Source: Saprospiraceae bacterium (GTDB lineage: Bacteria > Bacteroidota > Bacteroidia > Chitinophagales > Saprospiraceae). From it: DNA of 36,861 bases. The stretch covers positions 1 through 36,861 of the forward strand of contig JABDLO010000503.1 of the NCBI GenBank assembly GCA_013002995.1, written 5' to 3'. The translations under genes were made by a program, and so were the position numbers. Each line of letters opens with the position of its first letter. Position 1 is the stretch's first letter. The notes under the pieces were generated by a model. It did not search any database and had not been told where the DNA came from. It saw only the letters and a list, made by a program, of their open reading frames with translations. Positions 7,723 through 16,897 of the stretch are shown here, piece by piece.

Positions 7723-9879
7723 ATGACCAGGATCTTACTTGCTGTACTGTCTTTATTCCTTGCCATGGCTATATATGGGCAGGGTGATAATAATAAGCAT
7801 ATCAAAAAGCTGATGGATAATGAAAAATATCTGGATGCACTTGAAGTGCTTGAATCTAGTCCTTCTGACGATAAAACCTATTTCCTTCAGAGAGGGATAT
7901 GTTACTACCATGTGGGCGATATTAACAATGCAATGAATGATCTGGGTGCTGCGTATGAATCAGGTGAAGAATCGGCCACATTACTGAAATACCTGGCACA
8001 GACACACCATAAAAGAGGAGAATTTACCTCAGCATCAAGGGCATATAAATTATACCTGAATGAAATAGATCGGGACGATCCAGAGCGGAAAGATATCATC
8101 CATGCTATAAAGAATTGTGCATATGGCCTGAAAGCTAAATATGCTGACCAGATAGGATTCGTAGAGAATCTGGGACAAGTAGTAAACTCTCCCTATGATG
8201 AAATAGCTCCAATTAAAAGCCCTAATTACGCTTTTAAATATTACTATTCTTCTAACAGGAAGGGCAGTACGGGGGGGCTGAGAAATGAGGAAGGACTAAA
8301 AGATGATATCTATGGGAATTATGCCTCTGACATTTATACAGTAGAGCAGATCAATGGTTCATGGACACCGTCTACAGGGGTTCCGCCACTATTAAACTCT
8401 GCACGGGATGAGACAATTCAGGGATTCAGTGACAATGGTAGGGTATTGATTTTTCTTAAGCATGGAGGAAATTCAACTCCTCAATTGGTTTCTGATACAT
8501 TCTCGACAGATATTACCAACACTCCACAGGCCTTAGTTACTCCGGCCAATGGAGGACTTGGAGATAAAGACTTATTTTTTATTGATGACCAAACCTTTAT
8601 TTTTTCTTCAAAAAGAAGAGGAGGTTATGGAGGATATGACCTATATATTACTTACAAGGAGGACGGGTCATGGGTGGAACCCATTAACCTTGGGCCCGAG
8701 ATCAATTCTCCATTCGATGAAGTGAGCCCATTCCTGGTTAATTCCGGAAATATCCTTTACTTTTCAAGTAATAGGGAACAATCAATAGGAGGATACGATA
8801 TTTATACAGCCCGTTATGGAATAGAAAGAGGTAGGTGGAATGAAGCCCAGAATATAGGATTTCCGGTATCTTCTCCTGCCAATGATATGTACTTTAGATT
8901 ATCCGATGATGGAAGGTCTGCTATTTTTTCATCAGATAGAAAAGAATCTATAGGTGGCTATGATCTTTTCATTGCATATATGAAGAATCAGATACTTGAA
9001 CAGTTGTCATACGTATCCCAGTTGCCATTTATCAACCGGGAAAGTGACCTTGCAGGAGTTCCCTCTACTGTTGAAGAAGAGCTTACTCCTGAACCTGAAG
9101 AAGAAGTTGTTGAAGAAAAGGAAACTCCTGTTACCAGAGTGAGAGAAATGGTGATATCCCCATTATTATATAATACTGATGAGAATACAGTAACCGGGAA
9201 TAATACTAAGGTGCTCAAAGATATTCTGGACATGATGGTCATCTACCCATCCGTTAAGGTAGTCCTTACAGGTCATACACATAATGAAGGATCTAAGGCA
9301 TATGATCTGTATTTTTCTATCAAACGTGCTGAGCAGGCAGCAGAATACTTAATGTCCAATGGAATTTCCGGTGATCGAATTGTCGTGTATGGTGTAGGCT
9401 CTAACTATCCGATGGTGAGGCGTCAGGGATCTAATCTGGCCACCAAGAATAATAATCGCATTGAAGTCAACTTCATCAATGAAGAGTCTACCGGATTTAA
9501 AGTATCATATAATTATCCCATGATAACTGATTACTTGAAGGACCCTAGTGCAGCTATCTTCAGGGAGAAGACAAGTGATCTTCATTTTAGGATAATGGTA
9601 ACAGAAGCAAGACAGATGTATGATAATCCGATCATATTGGGTCAGCAGAATATCATTATTGAGAAAGTTGGGAATGAAAGGAATTATACTTATACAGTCG
9701 GCCTGTACGATAAGTATTTTGATGCGCTCGAACTGAAAAATGAATTGATAAGAAGTGGTTTTCTGGACATCAGGATGAAAGCTTATATGAGTGGTAAGGA
9801 ATTGTCTCCATCTGAAACCAGGAATTTATTGCCTGATTATCCTGAATTAGAGATGTACATTACCAATGAACTCAGATAA
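7723..9879 (+). CDS. OmpA-family envelope protein with TPR and PD40 beta-propeller repeats
   Basis: This 718-residue exported protein starts with a signal peptide (residues 1-19, ending A-I-Y-G-Q). Residues about 25-120 form TPR-like helical repeats (the family A-x-x-x-L-x-x-x-Y and Y-x-x-L-A-x-x-x-x-x-x-G patterns). Residues about 150-425 hold WD40-like PD40 repeats of the form S-S-N/D-R-x-x-x-x-G-G-Y-D-L/I-Y. Residues about 470-590 are an OmpA-like peptidoglycan-binding domain with V-V-L-T-G-H-T-H-N-E-G, R-A-E-Q-A-A-E-Y-L, G-x-G-S-N-Y-P and N-N-N-R-I-E-V. The last 130 residues resemble a SPOR-type fold (Y-T-V-G-L-Y then helix and strand). Such proteins link the outer membrane to peptidoglycan and some belong to the T9SS gliding/secretion machinery. 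Its 3' end overlaps the opposing kinase gene by 8 bp. Confidence 0.88.
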   Translation: MTRILLAVLSLFLAMAIYGQGDNNKHIKKLMDNEKYLDALEVLESSPSDDKTYFLQRGICYYHVGDINNAMNDLGAAYESGEESATLLKYLAQTHHKRGEFTSASRAYKLYLNEIDRDDPERKDIIHAIKNCAYGLKAKYADQIGFVENLGQVVNSPYDEIAPIKSPNYAFKYYYSSNRKGSTGGLRNEEGLKDDIYGNYASDIYTVEQINGSWTPSTGVPPLLNSARDETIQGFSDNGRVLIFLKHGGNSTPQLVSDTFSTDITNTPQALVTPANGGLGDKDLFFIDDQTFIFSSKRRGGYGGYDLYITYKEDGSWVEPINLGPEINSPFDEVSPFLVNSGNILYFSSNREQSIGGYDIYTARYGIERGRWNEAQNIGFPVSSPANDMYFRLSDDGRSAIFSSDRKESIGGYDLFIAYMKNQILEQLSYVSQLPFINRESDLAGVPSTVEEELTPEPEEEVVEEKETPVTRVREMVISPLLYNTDENTVTGNNTKVLKDILDMMVIYPSVKVVLTGHTHNEGSKAYDLYFSIKRAEQAAEYLMSNGISGDRIVVYGVGSNYPMVRRQGSNLATKNNNRIEVNFINEESTGFKVSYNYPMITDYLKDPSAAIFREKTSDLHFRIMVTEARQMYDNPIILGQQNIIIEKVGNERNYTYTVGLYDKYFDALELKNELIRSGFLDIRMKAYMSGKELSPSETRNLLPDYPELEMYITNELR

Positions 9880-10747
9880 TCGGTAGAATCGATTCTTTTT
9901 TCTGTGGCAACTTATTAAGACCATATATTAACATATATCCTCCTCCTCCGGCACCACACAACTTCATGTAGTAATCATCATTTTCAAGACCTTCCACCCA
10001 GATATTTTTGACTTGATCAGGAATAAGACCATCAAGGTGTATCAGCTGGTGGGCAGACAATTGTTTCATAAGTAATGTCAACTCCTGGATATTTCCTATG
10101 GTAATAGAGTGTATCAATTGACTGACAAGATTGGACATATGGGTCATTGCTTCTGCAAATGTTTCGTCACTCATCTGACTTTTATACCACTTCACAAGGG
10201 GTTGTGTATTTCTGGGAATACCTGTATCATAAAGGTAGAACTGACGTAAGCATTCATTATTCAGTCCATCTAATAATTCAATCTGGGAATTTAGTGTTCT
10301 GATGGGCTGGCCGATATAAGATATTAAGGGATCAATTCCAGATGAATTACCATGAAAGAATGATTCCATTACAGCAAGCACTTCTTTCAATTGGATCAGC
10401 GATAATTTGTGTTTTAAGATTGCATATCTTTTAAAAATACCAGCAGTGAGGATGCCACTACTACCTATGCCATATCCAATTGCGGCATTGGTTTCGAGAT
10501 ATAGTCCTTGATTTAAATCTTCTTTCCATTCATCGATTCCAATGGAAACATCGTGAGGCAATTGAGTGGTTTCCAAATATTGAAAAAATGCCCTAATGTA
10601 TTTAGCAGATTGCGGATGATAAGGGGGCTTGTCTGTTAATCGGCCATAGATTCGGCGCAATGGTAAGGCCAGTGCTTCCCCTGTGTGGATTACAGTATAT
10701 TCACCGAATAAAATCACCTTCCCGTGGTGCTTCTTTCCTTCTATCAT
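9872..10747 (-). CDS. Mevalonate kinase-like GHMP kinase
   Basis: The 291-residue protein is a GHMP-superfamily small-molecule kinase. Residues 7-28 hold H-H-G-K-V-I-L-F-G-E-Y-T-V-I-H-T-G, the usual opening of mevalonate kinases. The ATP-binding motif is G-Y-G-I-G-S-S-G (family G-L-G-S-S-A). The motif F-H-G-N-S-S-G-I-D-P matches the mevalonate kinase HGxxSGxD with its catalytic Asp. The third motif is C-G-A-G-G-G-G-Y near the C-terminus. These point to phosphorylation of mevalonate in isoprenoid synthesis, a route used by some Bacteroidota in place of the MEP pathway; the other pathway genes are not in the window, so another GHMP substrate cannot be excluded. It runs against the OmpA gene with an 8-bp overlap of coding ends. 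Confidence 0.8.
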   Translation of the reverse strand: MIEGKKHHGKVILFGEYTVIHTGEALALPLRRIYGRLTDKPPYHPQSAKYIRAFFQYLETTQLPHDVSIGIDEWKEDLNQGLYLETNAAIGYGIGSSGILTAGIFKRYAILKHKLSLIQLKEVLAVMESFFHGNSSGIDPLISYIGQPIRTLNSQIELLDGLNNECLRQFYLYDTGIPRNTQPLVKWYKSQMSDETFAEAMTHMSNLVSQLIHSITIGNIQELTLLMKQLSAHQLIHLDGLIPDQVKNIWVEGLENDDYYMKLCGAGGGGYMLIYGLNKLPQKKESILPII

Positions 10748-10823
10748 GTATCTTGATGAACTGTTGATTAAAACAATTGTAATCTAATTACTAAAGTAAT
10801 ACTAATAAGTAAAGAATAGTTAT

Positions 10824-10831
10824 TAGTTTTG
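10824..10831 (+). promoter_or_regulatory. Likely -7 element for the 54-residue gene (TAGTTTTG)
   Basis: TAGTTTTG is an exact TAnnTTTG match 17 bp before the ATG at 10849, predicting a leader of about 10 nt. No -33 TTG is obvious. It supports the small open frame downstream being a real gene. Confidence 0.5.
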
Positions 10832-10848
10832 CCAACCTTAAATTAATC

Positions 10849-11013
10849 ATGAATAACATGGCTTCTAAGACACAAAATGCAGGAACATACTGGCTGATGA
10901 CATTGGTTTCATTGGTAGCTTGTATTGCATTCTTAATCTTTCTTCCAGAGTGGTTCTGGGTGACATTACCGTTTTTGTTTACTGCTTTCGTAAAAGCAAT
11001 GGACTGGGTGTAG
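10849..11013 (+). CDS. Small membrane protein, 54 residues
   Basis: An ATG at 10849 opens a 54-codon frame ending in TAG at 11011-11013. The product has a short polar N-terminus (MNNMASKTQNAGTYW), then two hydrophobic segments (about residues 15-32 and 35-48) separated by a Pro-Glu-Trp turn, and ends K-A-M-D-W-V. The even spread of hydrophobic residues, the aromatic belt residues (Trp15, Trp35, Trp37, Trp53) and a TAnnTTTG promoter element 17 bp upstream all argue for a real gene, as does its place in an otherwise empty 350-bp gap between the kinase and mfd. A second Met at residue 4 could be the start. Function unknown; no family recognised. Confidence 0.65.
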   Translation: MNNMASKTQNAGTYWLMTLVSLVACIAFLIFLPEWFWVTLPFLFTAFVKAMDWV

Positions 11014-11101
11014 ATTGAGCTAAAGTTCATTTATTTACATCCTGTTGTCAACCTTTATTACCACTTTTTGTGTTGAATACGGAGACTAGATAATTGTATC
11101 T

Positions 11102-14100
11102 GTGAGTAATATGGATAATCTGCTGATGCAATATGCAGAAAGCAGACAAGTAGAGAGCATTGTAACAACATGCGGTGAGGATCATCGCGGTAGAATACTA
11201 TGCTCCGGTCTGATCGGTTCACAAATTTCTTTCATTGTTTCTGCTTTAGCTTCTCGAGTCAAGAATTCTCAAATCATCATTGCCCACGATAAGGAAGAAG
11301 CGGCATATATTCAAAATTCCATCGCCAATATTTTATCCGCAAAAACCATTGGTTTCTTCCCGGATTCATTCAAGCGGCCACTTCAATTTGAAGAACTCGA
11401 TAATAACAACATACTTGAGCGTACCGAGAATATCAATAAGGTTCATATTAAAGATGGAAGGGACTCCATAATCGTGACCTATCCGGAAGCACTCTTTGAG
11501 AAAGTTGTAGATCCTAACATACTGGATAAGGAAAAAATCATTGTAAGTGTAGGAGAATCGCTGGATGTTGACACAGCAATAGAACTGCTGGTTGAATTTG
11601 GATTTGAAAGAGTAGACTTTGTATATGAGCCAGGGCAATTCTCCATAAGGGGAGGAATCGTAGATATTTTCACCTATGGGAATGAATGGCCTTATCGGAT
11701 TGAATTGTTTGACGATGAGGTTGAGAGCATTCGTACTTTTCACCCGACAACCCAGCTCTCACAGAAAGAGATCAGAAAGGTGTCGATCATTCCCAATATC
11801 AATAGCAAGTTTACTCAACAACAGAAAGTCTCTCTATTTAAAGTCTTTGCTTCGGACACCATCGTATGGATCAGCAATTTTGGTATGTTATTGGATAAAC
11901 TTCAATCCTGCTTTGAAGGAGCGAGGGATTATGCTTCAGGAATCTCATCGAGCGAGCAGTCAGAGATATTGAATATTCTTGATGAGCGTGCATTTATTTA
12001 TCCTAAAGATGTCCTGGAAGAGATCGGATCACTTCACACCATCCTACTTAATAATGGAAGCAATCCCATAAAGGTTGATCATAAAATAGTATTCAATTCA
12101 GCACCTCAGCCTCCGTTCAATAAGAATTTCTCCATGTTGATTGATAATCTTGAACGCAATCAAAAGAATGGGATTGACAATTATATTTTTACTGATAGTG
12201 TAAGACAGATTGAAAGGTTCTACAGCATATTTGAGGATCTTGACGCTAAGGTTCAATTTCACCCGGTAGACAAAGCCATCCATGAAGGATTTATTGATAA
12301 AGATCTGAAAGTGGCAGTATATACCGACCACCAGATCTTTAACAGATTCCATAAATATCGACTCAGAAAAGGATTTACTAAGGAACAGGCAATAAGCCTG
12401 AAGATGCTTCGTGAGCTAAAACCCGGAGATTATGTCACCCATATGGATCATGGAATAGGAAGGTATTCAGGTCTTGAAAAAATTGATATCAATGGTCATG
12501 TGCAGGAATCGATCCGCATAATCTACCAAAACAACGATGTTTTATATGTGAGCATTAATTCACTTCATAAAATATCCAAGTTTGCCGGTAAGGATGGCAC
12601 CGCTCCCAAGCTTCACAAACTTGGTGGCGATGCATGGAAGACCCTGAAGCGAAAGACCAAAAGAAAAATAAAGGATATTGCCAAGGAGCTCATCCGATTG
12701 TATGCTAAACGTAAAGCTTCAAAGGGATTTGCTTTTCCTCCTGATGGATACCTTCAGAACGAATTGGAAGCTTCATTTATTTATGAAGACACGCCAGACC
12801 AGGAATTGGCAACAATAGCTATGAAAGAAGATATGCAGAAGCCCAATCCTATGGATAGGCTGATCTGCGGCGATGTGGGATTCGGAAAGACCGAAGTGGC
12901 CATCAGAGGGGCATTTAAGGCAGTAGTTGGAGGAAAGCAAGTTGCCATTCTGGTTCCAACAACAATTTTAGCCCTCCAGCATTATAAAACCATTTCTGAA
13001 AGGTTAGCAGAATTCGAACTAAGAATTGACTATGTCAATAGATTCAGGACTGCAAGGGAGAAGAGGGAGATTTTCGAGAAGTTGAAAGAAGGAAAACTGG
13101 ATATTGTCATTGGAACGCATGCCATCCTGAATAAGGACATTGGATTCAAAGACCTGGGATTGTTGATCATCGATGAAGAACAAAAATTTGGCGTTGCAGC
13201 CAAGGAAAAATTGAGAAGGCTAAAGGTCAATGTTGATACATTGACACTGACAGCAACACCCATCCCAAGGACGCTTCAATTTTCTCTGATGGCAGCAAGA
13301 GATTTATCCATCATCAGGACTCCGCCACCCAATAGACAACCCATTCACACCGAGAGGCGGATATTTAGTGATGAATTGATTAAGGATGCCATTTACTATG
13401 AAATCAATCGTGGGGGGCAGGTATTCTTCGTTCACAACAGGGTGAAGACATTGCCTGATATTACAACCATGATCAGGCGATTATGCCCAGACCTTCATGT
13501 GTCAATGGCCCATGGTCAGATGGAAAGCAAGCAACTGGAGACGACCTTAATTGACTTTATAGATGGTCGATTTGATGTGCTGGTGTGTACTAATATTATT
13601 GAGACCGGGCTTGATATACCCAATGCCAATACAATTATAATTAACAATGCTCATCACTTTGGCTTGAGTGATTTACACCAATTGAGAGGAAGGGTAGGCC
13701 GATCCAATCAGAAAGCATTCTGTTACCTATTTGCACCTCCACTTTCAGTCCTGACACCAGAAGCAAGGAAAAGGATTAAAACACTCGAAGAGTTCTCAGA
13801 TCTCGGAAGTGGATTTCATATTGCAATGAAAGACCTGGACATCCGTGGTGCAGGTAACCTGCTTGGAGGAGAGCAAAGTGGTTTCATTTCAGATATTGGA
13901 TTTGAGACTTACCAGAAGATTCTGGAAGAAGCAGTACTTGATCTCAAGGAAACAGAATTTAAAGATGTATTTAAGGAAGAAGTATCTAAGAAGAGGTCCT
14001 ATGTGAGGGATGTTGAAGTGGAGACAGATATTGAAATGCTCATCCCGGATGATTATATCAGCATCATCCAGGAGCGACTCAATCTTTATACAGAGATGGA

Positions 14101-14482
14101 TCAAATCAAAGATGAGGAAGAATTATCTGCGTTTAAAGTAATGATGAAAGACAGGTTTGGTCCTATTCCACATGTAGTGAATGAATTGTTCAGCGGGTTG
14201 AAAATTAGGTGGAAGGCCAAGGAACTCGGGTTCGAACGAGTATCATTGAAAAAACGAAAATTACGTTGTTACTTCGTCAGAAATCCACAGTCAGTATATT
14301 ATGAGACAGATCTATTTAAAGGATTGTTACAATACATATCCACAGAAGGTCAGAAATTTGGATTAAATTTAAAACAATCTAAAAACTTCTTAATATTGAT
14401 AAAGGATGATGTAAAATCATTGAAAGAAGCCAATATCATATTACAAAGACTTATAGAAGATGTCGTCACTGCCCCAGTTTGA
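11102..14482 (+). CDS. mfd: Transcription-repair coupling factor Mfd
   Basis: Mfd displaces RNA polymerase stalled at DNA damage and recruits UvrA for nucleotide excision repair. The 1126-residue length is normal. Order: UvrB-like N-terminal region (about 1-300, with E-P-G-Q-F-S-I-R-G-G-I-V-D-I-F), RNA polymerase interaction domain near residue 440 (G-D-Y-V-T-H-M-D-H-G-I-G-R-Y), then a RecG-like translocase with Walker A G-D-V-G-F-G-K-T (about 590), a D-E-E-Q box, T-A-T-P-I-P-R-T (about 717) and L-R-G-R-V-G-R (about 861), and a C-terminal TRCF domain. The start used is GTG at 11102; an in-frame ATG three codons later (11111) is nearly equal. It overlaps the next gene by 23 bp. Confidence 0.97.
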   Translation: MSNMDNLLMQYAESRQVESIVTTCGEDHRGRILCSGLIGSQISFIVSALASRVKNSQIIIAHDKEEAAYIQNSIANILSAKTIGFFPDSFKRPLQFEELDNNNILERTENINKVHIKDGRDSIIVTYPEALFEKVVDPNILDKEKIIVSVGESLDVDTAIELLVEFGFERVDFVYEPGQFSIRGGIVDIFTYGNEWPYRIELFDDEVESIRTFHPTTQLSQKEIRKVSIIPNINSKFTQQQKVSLFKVFASDTIVWISNFGMLLDKLQSCFEGARDYASGISSSEQSEILNILDERAFIYPKDVLEEIGSLHTILLNNGSNPIKVDHKIVFNSAPQPPFNKNFSMLIDNLERNQKNGIDNYIFTDSVRQIERFYSIFEDLDAKVQFHPVDKAIHEGFIDKDLKVAVYTDHQIFNRFHKYRLRKGFTKEQAISLKMLRELKPGDYVTHMDHGIGRYSGLEKIDINGHVQESIRIIYQNNDVLYVSINSLHKISKFAGKDGTAPKLHKLGGDAWKTLKRKTKRKIKDIAKELIRLYAKRKASKGFAFPPDGYLQNELEASFIYEDTPDQELATIAMKEDMQKPNPMDRLICGDVGFGKTEVAIRGAFKAVVGGKQVAILVPTTILALQHYKTISERLAEFELRIDYVNRFRTAREKREIFEKLKEGKLDIVIGTHAILNKDIGFKDLGLLIIDEEQKFGVAAKEKLRRLKVNVDTLTLTATPIPRTLQFSLMAARDLSIIRTPPPNRQPIHTERRIFSDELIKDAIYYEINRGGQVFFVHNRVKTLPDITTMIRRLCPDLHVSMAHGQMESKQLETTLIDFIDGRFDVLVCTNIIETGLDIPNANTIIINNAHHFGLSDLHQLRGRVGRSNQKAFCYLFAPPLSVLTPEARKRIKTLEEFSDLGSGFHIAMKDLDIRGAGNLLGGEQSGFISDIGFETYQKILEEAVLDLKETEFKDVFKEEVSKKRSYVRDVEVETDIEMLIPDDYISIIQERLNLYTEMDQIKDEEELSAFKVMMKDRFGPIPHVVNELFSGLKIRWKAKELGFERVSLKKRKLRCYFVRNPQSVYYETDLFKGLLQYISTEGQKFGLNLKQSKNFLILIKDDVKSLKEANIILQRLIEDVVTAPV

Positions 14483-14999
14483 AAATATACAAATTCAGGT
14501 TGAAGATCTGCCACAAATGGGATCTCTTGATCTGCAACCTTTAGAGTCCAATTATAAATATGTGAGGTTAATAGGGTGGGCGATATTTGCAATTATAGTA
14601 ATTGTTGCGATTACCATAGTAATGATCAATGTAGATGATCCAGAACCAAGAAAGTGGATTTCTATAACGGCAATACCAGTCTTGAGTGTTTTGGTCATTT
14701 TCTCTTTTGTTGTAGCATATTTTGGATTTTTCCAAATGGGGTATTCCATCAGGTCAAGGGATATCATATTTAAGAAAGGGCTCATCTGGAGGAAGACTAC
14801 AATTATTCCTTTCAACAGAATACAGCATTGTGAGGTCAACCATGGACCTATTGACAGAATTTTCAATCTTTCTTCACTGAAAGTATTTACTGCTGGTGGG
14901 CAGGCCAGTGATCTTGAGATTCCCGGGTTAACAGAGGTTAAAGCACAGATGATAAAGGATTACATCATCGGTAAAGCAGGCTTGGATGAAGAAGAGTGA
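14460..14999 (+). CDS. PH domain-containing membrane protein (YdbS-like)
   Basis: The 179-residue protein has two hydrophobic helices (about residues 38-60 and 69-92) followed by a bacterial PH-like domain (bPH2). The domain shows the usual pattern of Y-S-I-R-S-R-D-I-I-F-K-K-G-L-I-W-R-K-T-T followed by I-P-F-N-R-I-Q-H-C-E-V, and T-A-G-G-Q-A-S-D near its end. Proteins of this type are normally paired with a longer two- or three-domain partner, as here. Start ATG at 14460 lies inside the end of mfd (23-bp overlap), and the gene overlaps the next by 14 bp, so mfd and the two PH genes look translationally coupled. The molecular role of the family is not settled. Confidence 0.82.
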   Translation: MSSLPQFENIQIQVEDLPQMGSLDLQPLESNYKYVRLIGWAIFAIIVIVAITIVMINVDDPEPRKWISITAIPVLSVLVIFSFVVAYFGFFQMGYSIRSRDIIFKKGLIWRKTTIIPFNRIQHCEVNHGPIDRIFNLSSLKVFTAGGQASDLEIPGLTEVKAQMIKDYIIGKAGLDEEE

Positions 15000-16482
15000 A
15001 ACATATGATTTCACAGAGCCCATAAGACAATCATACGTCGCCATTCTTATGATTGTGTACAAGTATTACAGCGTAATTGTTAGGCAATTACTGCCCCTCA
15101 TTGTATTATTTGTAATAGGAAGAAATAAATCTGCTACCTGGACGGATTATATTGTCTATGGTGTAGTAGGTATTGCATTATTATCGATGATTGTGGCCAT
15201 CATTGCTTATTTCAGATTCTATTTTCATGTAGAGAATGATGAACTTATTGTTAAGCAGGGGATATTAAATAAGAAAAAAACATCTATTCCTTTTGATAGG
15301 ATTCAGACCATTAATCTAGAGCAGAATCTAGTACATCAGTTTTTTAAAGTAGTACGGGTGGAAGTGGATACAGCGGGAACGGATAAGAGTGAGTTTAGAT
15401 TTGATGCATTGAAGATGGATATGGCAGAACAGCTTAGATCTAAAATTCTTGCCAGGAAATCTAAATTGAAAAAAGTCGATAGTGAAACCCAAGCTCACGA
15501 AGAGGGTGAAGTGGAGTTTTCACAAGAAATACTTAAGGTCGAAATCCCCCAGTTAATAAAAATTGGACTTACTGAAAATCATATCAAATCCGGGTGGATC
15601 ATATTTGCTTTTGCATTTTGGGTATACGAAAGTCTTACAGATGTAGGAGTTGATGTGGATGGGTACCGTGATGAATTCAGCATGTCGCCTACGGTTTCAT
15701 TTATACTGTTTTTGATCATTCTGTACATTGGAGTGTCTATTGTAATATCACTGGTCAGAACCATCCTGCTGTATTTTGAGCTGAAGTTTATCAGGATAGG
15801 CAATGGATTCAGGGTGACCAGTGGACTATTTACGAGAAAGAATGTGGCAGCACTTGACAATAAAATTCAGATGGTTTCTTTTTCTGATAACCTTTTAATG
15901 AAGCTATTGGGGTACAAAAACCTTCTATTAAAACAGGCTAGTAGTGTAGAAATCACAAGTAAAAAATCAATAAAGATCCCCGGGTGTCTTCAACAACAGA
16001 TCGATGGTGTAACCAATACGCTATACGGAAATAGGAACCAGGAAGGAATTCGGTATTTCAAAGTTGATCAAAGGTATTTTATCAGGTCAGCCGCATACAT
16101 CATTCTTTTTTCAATGATCATCATTATTCCAGGATATTTGCTGGATCAATTATGGATGGTTGTTGGTGGGTTGATCATCATGTCTTACTTGATCCTGATA
16201 ACTTACTTGAATTACCGAAAGACTAAATATGGATTCAATGATAAGATGGTTATTGTAAAGGGAGGTACTTTTGGTGATAGAACAACCATGTTTCCACTGT
16301 ATAAATTACAGAGTGCAGCCTTACGGCAAAATTTTTATCAAAGGCGTAAAGACCTGGCAACTGTGGTGTTGTATACTGCTTCAGGGGGAACATCAATTCC
16401 TTACATAGACAAAAGTGTAGCTGAGTCAGTCGTCAACTATATGTTGTACAAAGTTGAGTCTGACAGCAGGAAGTGGATGTAA
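14986..16482 (+). CDS. PH domain-containing membrane protein with several bPH2 modules (YdbT-like)
   Basis: This 498-residue protein is the long partner of the preceding gene. It has three helix-pair plus PH-like modules. The first has helices near residues 32-75 and I-P-F-D-R-I-Q-T-I-N-L-E near 101. The second has helices near 203-225 and 240-265, then a strand pattern with N-K-I-Q-M-V-S-F. The third has helices near 372-410 and F-P-L-Y-K-L-Q-S-A-A-L-R near 441, and ends with G-G-T-S-I-P-Y-I. The repeated 'I-P-x-x-R/K-I/L-Q' strand is the family signature. The gene starts 14 bp inside its upstream partner, implying a stoichiometric membrane complex. Function unknown beyond family membership. 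Confidence 0.82.
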   Translation: MKKSETYDFTEPIRQSYVAILMIVYKYYSVIVRQLLPLIVLFVIGRNKSATWTDYIVYGVVGIALLSMIVAIIAYFRFYFHVENDELIVKQGILNKKKTSIPFDRIQTINLEQNLVHQFFKVVRVEVDTAGTDKSEFRFDALKMDMAEQLRSKILARKSKLKKVDSETQAHEEGEVEFSQEILKVEIPQLIKIGLTENHIKSGWIIFAFAFWVYESLTDVGVDVDGYRDEFSMSPTVSFILFLIILYIGVSIVISLVRTILLYFELKFIRIGNGFRVTSGLFTRKNVAALDNKIQMVSFSDNLLMKLLGYKNLLLKQASSVEITSKKSIKIPGCLQQQIDGVTNTLYGNRNQEGIRYFKVDQRYFIRSAAYIILFSMIIIIPGYLLDQLWMVVGGLIIMSYLILITYLNYRKTKYGFNDKMVIVKGGTFGDRTTMFPLYKLQSAALRQNFYQRRKDLATVVLYTASGGTSIPYIDKSVAESVVNYMLYKVESDSRKWM

Positions 16483-16533
16483 TATTTCCACCTCAATCTT
16501 AAATTACCAGTCACCACCATTTATAACCTTATC

Positions 16534-16851
16534 CTATTCAATGATATCAATTTGATAAGTAACCGTATCAATGATGTCATTGGGATCCCATGGCCGCTGA
16601 AGATTTAAAGTTAAAGTGAAGGAACCTATCCCCACAGGGAGGAAGACAAACTGGTGCTTCCTTCTTCCTCCGGCCAGTAAGTTTTCCTCCTGTGGAAGAT
16701 AAGTATCTTCAGCATACGTGAATGCTTGTGATTCTTTGGGTTCCCATACATATCCTGTTGTAGGATTTTCTTCAAGTATGATGATGATCGGATCCTGCAG
16801 CCTCATCCTGTGGACGGTCTGGCTTTCCATATGTTGAATTACATAGGTCAT
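16534..16851 (-). CDS. Chagasin-like (I42 family) cysteine protease inhibitor
   Basis: The 105-residue protein carries the three loop motifs of I42 inhibitors of papain-type proteases: N-P-T-T-G-Y at residues 29-34, a Gly-Gly loop (A-G-G-R-R, 60-64) where chagasin has its Gly-rich L4 loop, and R-P-W at 86-88 followed by an acidic residue. The F-V-F-L-P-V-G-I-G-S-F-T-L strand between them also fits the beta-sandwich fold. In the family these loops block the active-site cleft of C1 cysteine proteases. It lacks the signal peptide common in bacterial members. It is the last gene of a three-gene run that begins with a papain-family protease, so the simplest reading is that it protects the cell from, or controls, that protease. 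Confidence 0.82.
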   Translation of the reverse strand: MTYVIQHMESQTVHRMRLQDPIIIILEENPTTGYVWEPKESQAFTYAEDTYLPQEENLLAGGRRKHQFVFLPVGIGSFTLTLNLQRPWDPNDIIDTVTYQIDIIE

Positions 16852-16897
16852 TTCCTTGTCTTGATCATCGTTATTAAATCACGTTTTTCATAAAATG

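Noticed and set aside
10791-11030. 79-codon minus-strand frame in the gap before mfd
   Set aside because: It is antisense to the better supported 54-residue plus-strand gene and has no promoter element or recognisable product.
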